Positions 57,635 to 64,000 of a stretch of DNA of 64,000 bases are shown here, piece after piece; position 1 is the first letter of the stretch, and each line of letters begins with the position of its first letter. The stretch covers positions 620,001 to 684,000 of the forward strand of contig NZ_CP108032.1 in NCBI RefSeq assembly GCF_036169555.1, given 5' to 3'. The DNA comes from Streptomyces sp. NBC_00306. GTDB lineage: Bacteria > Actinomycetota > Actinomycetes > Streptomycetales > Streptomycetaceae. The position numbers and the translations under genes were made by a program. The notes under the pieces are model-generated. The model had not been told where the DNA came from. It did not search any database and saw only the letters and a list, made by a program, of their open reading frames with translations.

Positions 57635-58675
57635 ATGACAGTTCCCGCCGGATCCGTGACCGAGCGTCATCAAACGCCCCCCGCGGTGGCCGAGACATCG
57701 TCCAAGCTCAGTTCGGACAACCGTCGGCCGCCGGTGCGGGCATGGCTCCAGCCGACGGTGATCGCGCTGATCGTGGTGGCGGCGTTCATCGCGTGCTACG
57801 TCGGTCTCCAGCGTGACCCCCAGCCCCACCAGGTCCCCGTCGCCGTCACCGGGTCCGACCTGCCGGGCGAGATACGTCAGGCTCTCGGCGAGGCCGTCGA
57901 GGTCCACCCTGCGACGGACGCCGACGCGGCCCGGAGCGCGCTGGTGCACAACAATGTCGTCGCCGTGCTCAGCGCCGACGGACCGGACCAGCTGCGGCTG
58001 GAGGTCGCCGGGGCGGCCGGAGCGTCCACGACCGCGGCCGTGAGCGGCCTCGTCGATGCGTACGCCCACGGCGCGGGCGCACATGTGACCACCGAGAACG
58101 TCGTGCCGCTGGCGCACTTCGACTCGCGGGGACTGGCCGGCTTCTACATGGCCTTCGGCGTGACGCTCGCCGGTTTCGTGCTGGGCTCGAACGCTCTCGG
58201 CCTCGTCAGCGTCCTCCGTCTGCGCCACCGGTTCTGGCTGCTGACGGGCGCCTCCGCGGCCATCGGCACCGTCGCGGCGGTCATCTCCGGACCCGTCCTG
58301 GGAGCAGTTCCGGCCCCGCTGCTTCCACTGATCCTCACCCTCACCCTCTTGGCAGCTGCCGCGGCCTTCACCACCAAGTTCCTCGGCACCGCTCTCGGGC
58401 CTGTCGGGCTCCCGGTCACCACGCTCCTGCTGCTCACCGTCGGCAATGCGACCAGTGGTGCCGTCATCGGTGCCGATCTGCTCCCCGCCCCCGCCCGGAT
58501 CATCTCCGCGCTCCTGCCGCCCGGGGCCGCCGTCCGGGCCATCAACGACCTGAGCTACTTCAACGGCGCACACATGTCAGGCCCGCTCATCACACTCACC
58601 CTGTGGGCTGCCATCGCCGCGATCCTGCTCGCCCTGCACCCTCGGCTGCTCCAGCGGCGCAAGGCCGCCGCCTGA
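57635..58675 (+). CDS. ABC-2/YhgE-like membrane protein, putative MarR target
   Basis: A 346-residue membrane protein. One N-terminal span (VIALIVVAAFIACYVGL, residues 41-57) is followed by an extracytoplasmic domain (60-165: VPVAVTGSDLPGEIRQAL, then AARSALVHNNVVAVLS) and five to six C-terminal spans (170-340). The layout matches the YhgE/Pip-SNG1-ABC-2 permease group, often linked to drug or lipid export, though no ATPase gene is nearby. ATG 57635. A MarR gene diverges from it, so expression is probably inducible by a small molecule. Confidence 0.83.
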   Translation: MTVPAGSVTERHQTPPAVAETSSKLSSDNRRPPVRAWLQPTVIALIVVAAFIACYVGLQRDPQPHQVPVAVTGSDLPGEIRQALGEAVEVHPATDADAARSALVHNNVVAVLSADGPDQLRLEVAGAAGASTTAAVSGLVDAYAHGAGAHVTTENVVPLAHFDSRGLAGFYMAFGVTLAGFVLGSNALGLVSVLRLRHRFWLLTGASAAIGTVAAVISGPVLGAVPAPLLPLILTLTLLAAAAAFTTKFLGTALGPVGLPVTTLLLLTVGNATSGAVIGADLLPAPARIISALLPPGAAVRAINDLSYFNGAHMSGPLITLTLWAAIAAILLALHPRLLQRRKAAA

Positions 58676-58717
58676 GCCGTGGCGGACGTGCGGCGGACCC
58701 GTGGCGGCCGGACCGGC

Positions 58718-59281
58718 TCAGCCGGAAGCACCCGCGGGAGGGGGTCCCGGGCAGCCGACAGCAGCGGCGACGCGGCCTGCGAGGTCCTTGGTCAGCTCGA
58801 TGCGCTTGCCGGCATCACGCGGGCGAAGGACCTCGAGATGGAGCAGAGCGCTCTTGCAGGTCCACCAGGCTGCCGCGCCGTCCTCGTCCTGATCCGGATC
58901 CACGGCACCCTTGCCTCCGGCAGCGGTGAAGCGCCTGTCCGCCGGTCGTTCGGCGAGCTGTGCCGCGGCGTTGACGACCCGGTCGGCCGGCGGGACCTCG
59001 GCCAGGAACCGGCCGATCTGCTCGTCACCGGAGTACACAACGCATCTCGCGGTGGCGGTGGTGTACGCCGTCTGCGTGGGCTTCGGCAGCGGCAGTCCGC
59101 CGCGCAGCCGGCCCGACAGATCGCCGGCGCCCGTCGCGTCGAACCACCAACTCGCCATGGTGACACCGCACAGCCTGGCCTCGGGGGACGGTGGTTCCGC
59201 GTCTTCCTCGGCGCAGGCGGTAGCTGTCAGGAGCAGGGGCAAGGCCGCGAGCGGCGCTGCCCATCGGCTGACTCGACGCAT
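58718..59281 (-). CDS. putative lipoprotein, unknown function
   Basis: A 187-residue protein with a lipoprotein signal (LAALPLLLTATAC, lipid Cys at residue 23). The mature part has several cysteines (RLCGV, TARCVVY, WWTCKS, VGCPG) that could form two disulphides. No family recognised. Start: ATG 59281. It converges on the membrane protein gene. Confidence 0.78.
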   Translation of the reverse strand: MRRVSRWAAPLAALPLLLTATACAEEDAEPPSPEARLCGVTMASWWFDATGAGDLSGRLRGGLPLPKPTQTAYTTATARCVVYSGDEQIGRFLAEVPPADRVVNAAAQLAERPADRRFTAAGGKGAVDPDQDEDGAAAWWTCKSALLHLEVLRPRDAGKRIELTKDLAGRVAAAVGCPGPPPAGASG

Positions 59282-59553
59282 GTGTTGATCCCCCGAGGTA
59301 GGGCATGGCACCGGTGCGAGGCGTCCGTACGACGACGAGCGGCCCTTCCCGCTCCCCCACATCACGAGGAACGTCGAACGCCCGTCGTCGCGTCCGGTTC
59401 ACGACTGAAACCGTGCCGCCGGTTCCGCCGGGCGTTCCCTGAACCCCGCGCCCCGGGCTCGGCCGGTCGCGTACGCCCCGGTGTCGCCGGCGAGGTGACG
59501 GGCAAGCTCCCTTCGCACAGAAACTCGCGGACAGGGCAGGCCAGGTGACGTAC

Positions 59554-60111
59554 ATGCGGGCACGGCGCATCGTGGGTGTGGTGGCGGTGCTGCTGGCGGT
59601 GGCCGGCTGCGGCGGCGGGCCCGTGGCGGACGCGGAGGATCCCCCGGCCTCTCCCACCGCCCCCTCGCATGCTCCCTTCGACGAGCAGGTCGTGATGGAC
59701 GGAGGCCGACGCGTCGGTATGTACTACAGCCCCGGCCGCGGCCTCATGGAGCAGCACGTCGACCCCGGGGCCACGGCATGGAGCAAGCCCCACCTGGTGC
59801 ACAGGACCACCGCTGACCCGTGCGGGAGCATGAAGCTCACGGCGTTCGGCGGTGTGGTGGCGGTCATCGCCGACTGGGGCCCCTACTGCGCCGATGGGGA
59901 ACCACCGACCGAGTCCCTCGCCGCGGTCGGGGAGACGAACCGGTTGGCATGGCACACCGAGGTGACTGAGAACTTCGACGGCTGGGAGAAGGTCACCGCC
60001 TCGGGAAACGCCCAGCAACTCACCTTCACCAGACGGTCCGTCGAGTGGCTGACACAGCTCCGGTGGGACCGGGCGAGCGGCTTCGCGAAGGTGGAGGACA
60101 TCCGTCGCTGA
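59554..60111 (+). CDS. putative lipoprotein, unknown function
   Basis: A 185-residue protein with a signal (VGVVAVLLAVAGCGGG; lipid Cys near residue 18) and a mature domain with two further cysteines (DPCGSMKL and GPYCADGE). No family recognised. Start: ATG 59554 with AGGTGA five bases upstream; a GTG nine bases earlier is possible. Divergent from the lipoprotein at 58.7 kb and ended by a long palindrome. Confidence 0.75.
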   Translation: MRARRIVGVVAVLLAVAGCGGGPVADAEDPPASPTAPSHAPFDEQVVMDGGRRVGMYYSPGRGLMEQHVDPGATAWSKPHLVHRTTADPCGSMKLTAFGGVVAVIADWGPYCADGEPPTESLAAVGETNRLAWHTEVTENFDGWEKVTASGNAQQLTFTRRSVEWLTQLRWDRASGFAKVEDIRR

Positions 60112-60141
60112 CGAGGCGCGGGGATCGACCGGCAGCCCCGA

Positions 60142-60187
60142 CGGGAGAGCCGGCTGCCGGACCGCGGTCCGGCAGCCGGCTCTCCCG
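60142..60187. terminator. perfect 46-bp palindrome, bidirectional terminator
   Basis: A 23-bp arm (GGGAGAGCCGGC continuing to GGACCG) meets its exact complement with no loop. It separates two convergent genes (lipoprotein and MMPL transporter), 31 and 9 bases from their stops. Confidence 0.8.
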
Positions 60188-60195
60188 CCTCGGGT

Positions 60196-62310
60196 TCAGG
60201 CATGTTCCGGCGTCAGCCCTGCCTCCTGCCGCGTGGCGGCCTCCCCGGGCTCCGGGTCCGGGTCGCGGAAGAGGCGGCCCGGCCACCAGAACCAGCGGCC
60301 CAGGTCGAGGGCCAGGGCCGGCACCAGGACCGTGCGGACGAGGAAGGTGTCGAGCAGGACCCCGATCCCGACGATGACGCCCATCTGCGCCATGGTCACC
60401 AGTGGCAGTCCCGCGAAGACCGCGAACGTCGCGGCGAGGACGACGCCGGCGGAGGTGATGACACCTCCGGTGCTCGTCAGGCCTTCCAGTACGCCGCGGC
60501 TGCGGCCGAGACGGATGGATTCCTCCCTCACCCGGTGCATCAGGAAGATGTTGTAGTCGATGCCGAGGGCGACGAGGAACACGAAGCCCATCAGGGGAAT
60601 GGACCAGTCGACCCCGGCGAAGCCGAGTACGTGCTCGAAGACGAGGTTCGAGGCGCCGAGCGCCGCGAAGTACGAGAGCACCACCGTGGCGAGCAGCAGC
60701 AGCGGGGCGACGACGGCGCGCAACAACCAGGCCAGGACGAGGAGTACGACCAGGAGCACCACGGGGATGACGGTCCGCAGGTCGCGGTCCGCGGCCCGCT
60801 GGGTGTCCAGGGTCTGGGCGGTGGTGCCGCCGACCAGGGCATCGGCGCCGGACACGCGGTGGACGGCACCCCGTACGCCGTCGATGGTGTTCTTGGCGGC
60901 CGGGCTGTCCGGGGTGTCCTTCAACACCACGCCAAGAGTGGTCAGTTCGCCGTCGGAGGTGCGATCGCCGTCCTCGACGCGGGCGACGCCCGCGACCGCC
61001 GCCGCGGCGGTCTTCACCTGGGGCGCCTGGGCGGAAGCGGTGACGATCGTCGCCGGGTCGGAGGCGCCCGACGGGTAGTGCGCGGAGATCCGTTCCTGGG
61101 CGATGACCGACTCGGGCTTGTCCTGGAACATCTCGGACTGGGTGAGGCCCATGCTGATGCCGAAGGCGCTGAGCGCGAGCACGCCGGTGACGGCGACCGA
61201 CATCATCCAGGACCAGCGGGGACGCCGGGCGACGGCGGACCCGATGCGGGACCAGACGGTGGTCGCCTTGCGGGCCGGTGTGCCGAACCGCGGGACGAAC
61301 GGCCAGAAGACCCAGCGGCCCGCGATCACCAGCAGCGCCGGGAGAACCGTGATCATCGCGATGAATCCGCAGATCACTCCGACGGCTCCGACCAGACCCA
61401 TGGAGCGCGAGGAGTTGATGTCGGCGAGCGAGAGGCAGGCGAGTCCGACCGCGATGGTGCCGGCGGAGGCGAGGATCGCCGGACCGGAGCGGCGGAGCGC
61501 GATGGTCATCGCCCGGTGCCGGTCCTCGTGGCGGTGCAGTTCCTCACGGTATCGGGCGATGAGCAGCAGGGCGTAGTCCGTTCCGACGCCGAAGACCAGG
61601 ACCATCAGGATGCCCGCGCTCTGCGGGTCGACAGGCAGATGGGCGTGCTTGGCGAGCAGGTACGTGCAGACCTGGGTGAGAACGGCGGCGAAGCCGACCG
61701 ACATCAGCGGGAAGAGCCACAGGACCGGACTGCGGTAGGTGATCAGCAGAAGGGCGGCGACGACGAGACCGGTGGCGATCATCAGGGTGGAGTCGAGCGA
61801 GTCGAAGACGGCCACCTGGTCGACGAGCGAGCCGGCGGGGCCGCCGACCTCGACCTCCACGCCGGGTGGTGCGTTGGAGCCGGCGATGTCCCGCAACTCC
61901 TTGACGGCATCGGTGACTTCACCCTTGGTGTCGAGGGGGACGACGGTCATGAGAGCGTCGCCGTCCTGCGACCGAAGGGGCAAGGTCACCTGCTCGCCCG
62001 ACGCGGCGAGGCGGTTGAAGGCACTGCGGTCGGCCGTCGCCTTCGCGGAGGTCGCTGCCGCGTCCGTGCCGGTGTAGACGATGACGGCCGGCATCAGCGC
62101 GTCGTCACGGAACCTCTTCAGCTCGGTGTTGACCTGGGCGGATTCCGCACCGCGCGGCAGGAAGGCGTTGGGCCCGGTGTCCTCGACGTCGCCGAGCTTG
62201 CCGGCCAGCGGGCCCAGCGCAACGGCGAGGATCAGCCACGCGGCGAGGACGAGCCACTTGGTGCGTCGGCCGCCGGGGGCGGTCGCCACCCGCTTGAACA
62301 GCGCTTTCAT
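60196..62310 (-). CDS. MMPL-family RND transporter
   Basis: A 704-residue MMPL protein with twelve predicted membrane spans in two halves and two extracytoplasmic loops. Conserved proton-relay segments GVGTDYALLLIARYREE near residue 245 and ALGIDYNIFLMHRVREE near 575 each carry the family's Asp-Tyr pair. Members export lipids or drugs using the proton gradient. Start: ATG 62310 with AGGAGAC close upstream. It lies downstream of, but separated by a hairpin from, an ArsR-type operon. Confidence 0.92.
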   Translation of the reverse strand: MKALFKRVATAPGGRRTKWLVLAAWLILAVALGPLAGKLGDVEDTGPNAFLPRGAESAQVNTELKRFRDDALMPAVIVYTGTDAAATSAKATADRSAFNRLAASGEQVTLPLRSQDGDALMTVVPLDTKGEVTDAVKELRDIAGSNAPPGVEVEVGGPAGSLVDQVAVFDSLDSTLMIATGLVVAALLLITYRSPVLWLFPLMSVGFAAVLTQVCTYLLAKHAHLPVDPQSAGILMVLVFGVGTDYALLLIARYREELHRHEDRHRAMTIALRRSGPAILASAGTIAVGLACLSLADINSSRSMGLVGAVGVICGFIAMITVLPALLVIAGRWVFWPFVPRFGTPARKATTVWSRIGSAVARRPRWSWMMSVAVTGVLALSAFGISMGLTQSEMFQDKPESVIAQERISAHYPSGASDPATIVTASAQAPQVKTAAAAVAGVARVEDGDRTSDGELTTLGVVLKDTPDSPAAKNTIDGVRGAVHRVSGADALVGGTTAQTLDTQRAADRDLRTVIPVVLLVVLLVLAWLLRAVVAPLLLLATVVLSYFAALGASNLVFEHVLGFAGVDWSIPLMGFVFLVALGIDYNIFLMHRVREESIRLGRSRGVLEGLTSTGGVITSAGVVLAATFAVFAGLPLVTMAQMGVIVGIGVLLDTFLVRTVLVPALALDLGRWFWWPGRLFRDPDPEPGEAATRQEAGLTPEHA

Positions 62311-62443
62311 GAGTAGTCTCCTGGATGTGGAGTGCTGCCGGTCGATGACCGGCTCGGGGCGCACAGGACCCGCGCCGCGGCGTGATGGTTTGCCGACCTG
62401 CCGCGGTGTCCGGGTGGGATGTGCCTGGGACGAGTTCTCCATG

Positions 62444-62477
62444 GACACGGCCGGGAGTTGGCGCTCCCGGCCGTGTC
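62444..62477. terminator. hairpin terminator of the ArsR-type operon
   Basis: A perfect 14-bp stem (GACACGGCCGGGAG and its complement) with a 6-base loop, downstream of the small coiled-coil gene. Confidence 0.7.
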
Positions 62478-62528
62478 ACTGCTGCGGTACCGACGGACGT
62501 GCCGCGCTTCCGTACCGCCTGCGTACCG

Positions 62529-62786
62529 CTACTCGATCTCGCGCATCATCTTCTCCATCGACCTGATCGAGGTGCGGGCCTGCGTCAGTTCGTCGAGGGT
62601 GCGGCGGTGCAACTCGACGTTGTCCTCGAGGAGTTGCGCGTATTTGCCCGCGAGCTCCTTGTACTGCTGCTCTCGGGATGCCAGCATGCGCGCCCGCCAG
62701 GTCGCGGCGATCTGCCACACGACCACGATGAGGAACAGGAAGACACCGCCGGCGCCGGCCACTCCCGCCCAGTCCGCTCCGTTCAT
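62529..62786 (-). CDS. small membrane protein with coiled coil
   Basis: An 85-residue protein: one N-terminal membrane span (GVAGAGGVFLFLIVVVWQIA) and then a charged helical coiled-coil (ASREQQYKELAGKYAQLLED). Its ATG overlaps the stop of the upstream regulator gene by ATGA, so it is co-translated. It may be a signalling partner or target of that regulator (inference). Confidence 0.82.
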   Translation of the reverse strand: MNGADWAGVAGAGGVFLFLIVVVWQIAATWRARMLASREQQYKELAGKYAQLLEDNVELHRRTLDELTQARTSIRSMEKMMREIE

Positions 62787-63139
62787 CGCGCAGTCTCCTT
62801 CACGGTCTCTCTCGCTTCCTCGGTGATCGTCCGCGCCGCCTCGGCGACGGTCTCGGGGGTCAGTGCGTAACAGAAGGGCGTCACCTCGAAGTACTTCATG
62901 GCCTTTCCGCCCTCCGACAGCTCCAGCTCGCCGGTGACGAGCCCCGCCGCCTCCAGTCGTTGCAGGTGCATGTGCAGGAGCGGGCGACCGATGCCGAGTT
63001 CCCGGGCGAGACGGCTGACGTAGTTGCGGCCTCCGTCGACGAGGGCGGCGATGATCCGCATGCGATGCGGATTTCCGAGCGCCCCGAGGATCTTCAGCAG
63101 TTCGTCCCCGCTCGGCTGCGGGTCCGGGACTCCGGTCAT
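62783..63139 (-). CDS. ArsR-like winged-helix regulator
   Basis: A 118-residue regulator with an N-terminal winged helix (LLKILGALGNPHRMRIIAAL, then YVSRLARELGIGRPLLHMHL) and a short helical end. No Cys-based metal site is visible, so the signal is probably not thiol metal binding. ATG 63139. Two 22-bp operator-like repeats lie 20 bases upstream. Operon with the small coiled-coil membrane protein. Confidence 0.87.
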   Translation of the reverse strand: MTGVPDPQPSGDELLKILGALGNPHRMRIIAALVDGGRNYVSRLARELGIGRPLLHMHLQRLEAAGLVTGELELSEGGKAMKYFEVTPFCYALTPETVAEAARTITEEARETVKETAR

Positions 63140-63158
63140 CGGGGCTCCCCTCCTGCGT

Positions 63159-63213
63159 ACCTGTCACTCAAAGCTGACACCCCTCTCGGACACCTGTCAA
63201 AGGAAGCTGACAC
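63159..63213. promoter_or_regulatory. two 22-bp operator-like repeats upstream of the ArsR-like gene
   Basis: Copies at 63159-63180 and 63192-63213 share ACCTGTCA, four variable bases, then AAGCTGACAC (one base differs). Each contains the inverted pair TGTCA-TGACA. They are 33 bp apart, about three helical turns, so dimers could bind on the same face. Confidence 0.72.
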
Positions 63214-63413
63214 ATATCAGGGAAACCTAGGGGAAGGGTCAGGGGCGACTCCGGGTGCGGGCCCACAAGCGCGGTGTGCCGCGGTGCGGCCCGGCCCGAT
63301 CGGGGGATGGCCGGGCGATCAGTTTCGGGAGCGTCGCCAGTCGGTACTGGTGGGGCCGCCACCCTGTCGGCCGTGCCGGGGCCCGGAGCCCTGGGGACAC
63401 AGGAGGAGTGAAG

Positions 63414-63713
63414 ATGACCGTGGCAGTGATCGTCGCCGGGACGGTGCACGTGGAGCCGAGCGAGCGGGACCGGTTCGTCGAGGGCCACCGCGACATCGTC
63501 GAGCAGTCGCGCCGGGCGCCCGGCTGTCTCGACGTGTCGATCTCGCCCGATCCGGTCGACGCGGGGCGGGTGAACATCTTCGAGCACTGGGATTCGCAGG
63601 AGACGCTGGACGCCTGGCGGGCCGTCGCTCCGCCTCCCACCACCTCGATCGACGCCCGGGACGCCCAGGTGTTCAAGCACGACATCGCCAGGTCCGGGCC
63701 GCCGTTCGACTGA
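63414..63713 (+). CDS. antibiotic biosynthesis monooxygenase-like (ABM) protein
   Basis: A 99-residue ABM-fold protein (VAVIVAGTVHVEPSERDRFV, then RAPGCLDVSISPDPVDAGRV and WDSQETLDAWRAV). Small dimeric proteins of this fold act as cofactor-free oxygenases, heme-degrading enzymes or mutarotases; the exact activity is unclear. ATG 63414 with GGAGGAG upstream. Divergent from the ArsR operon, with about 200 bases of regulatory space. Confidence 0.85.
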   Translation: MTVAVIVAGTVHVEPSERDRFVEGHRDIVEQSRRAPGCLDVSISPDPVDAGRVNIFEHWDSQETLDAWRAVAPPPTTSIDARDAQVFKHDIARSGPPFD

Positions 63714-63888
63714 TGGGCGGCCGCCGCGCACGTCCGGGCTCGCCGCCCGGGCCGCGGCAGGCGCCGTTACGCTCATGACCCGTCGCCGCTAGAGTGACGG
63801 CTCGAACAACCATGAGCGAATGCAAGGGCGTTGATGCTGGAAACGGCGCCCGCAGTCCGACACAGCGCCTGACGGAGAGTAGGGGCCC

Positions 63889-64000
63889 GTGCCGTCCGCG
63901 ACCGGTCACTGCGCCATCTGTGGAGTGGGCCTGGACGTCGGGCCCACCAAGGCCGGCGGTCGCGTGGGCCGCCCCGCCCGATACTGCTCCAGCGCATGCC
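63889..64000 (+). CDS. zinc-finger protein, N-terminal fragment (runs off window)
   Basis: GTG at 63889 opens a frame to the window edge: HCAICGVGLDVGPTKAGG, then GRPARYCSSAC. Four cysteines (CxxC ... CxxxC) suggest a small zinc finger like those in actinobacterial regulators with a C-terminal helix-turn-helix. Only 37 residues are visible. Confidence 0.55.
   Translation, partial: MPSATGHCAICGVGLDVGPTKAGGRVGRPARYCSSAC

Noticed and set aside
1..64000. tRNA, rRNA, CRISPR array, insertion sequence or attachment site
   Set aside because: No cloverleaf-like sequence, regularly spaced repeats, transposase gene or flanking direct repeats were recognised.

Overview
This window comes from the chromosome of a high-GC actinomycete, almost certainly a Streptomyces. 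The bases are strongly GC-biased at third codon positions, GTG starts are common, ribosome-binding sites are GGAGG-like, and the gene families are Streptomyces-typical (MbtH, DmdR-type iron boxes, Asp23/sigma cluster, SpoIIE-type phosphatase, tandem DUF427, KA-rich histone-like protein). I saw no rRNA, tRNA, CRISPR array, insertion sequence or prophage.

The centre of the window (about 3.75-36.0 kb) is a complete hydroxamate siderophore locus. It holds an ornithine N5-hydroxylase, a formyltransferase, a FecCD-type importer (ATPase and two permeases), one giant five-module non-ribosomal peptide synthetase of 6321 residues, an MbtH protein, a lipoprotein siderophore receptor, a heterodimeric ABC exporter, a small double-helix-turn-helix protein and an amidohydrolase. 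Five sequences matching the DmdR/IdeR/DtxR iron box lie at its transcription starts and mark its limits. The synthetase reads as truncated C-A-MT-PCP / C-A-PCP / C-A-MT-PCP / C-A-PCP / C-A-PCP-E. Module 2 carries an exact serine code and module 3 an exact N5-hydroxyornithine code. The layout fits a tris-hydroxamate pentapeptide of the scabichelin/turgichelin type: N-methyl-N5-formyl-N5-hydroxyornithine, serine, N-methyl-N5-hydroxyornithine, a basic residue and a terminal hydroxyornithine. Odd points are a condensation domain whose catalytic histidine is leucine, a terminal epimerase with no thioesterase, and two iron-boxed genes of unknown role (amidohydrolase and double-HTH protein).

Left flank (0-3.4 kb): a partial zinc-ribbon membrane protein, a MerR regulator diverging from a small helical protein, a formaldehyde-type zinc dehydrogenase and a 63-residue orphan.

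Right flank (36-64 kb): a small helical protein and a membrane Ser/Thr kinase; a decayed ABC ATPase joined to a response-regulator tail; a sigma factor translationally coupled to a zinc-motif Asp23 protein and three more genes; an SRPBCC protein and a histone-like acidic/basic protein; a fatty-acid desaturase; a secreted FG-GAP protein; a PAS-GAF-PP2C phosphatase; a three-subunit molybdenum aldehyde oxidoreductase whose large subunit is frameshifted in a G7 run; a MarR/membrane-protein pair around a perfect 26-bp palindrome; two lipoproteins; an MMPL transporter; and an ArsR-like regulator with two spaced operator-like repeats. Remnants of GMC oxidoreductase, glyoxalase-like, ABC and LuxR genes show local gene decay outside the siderophore locus.
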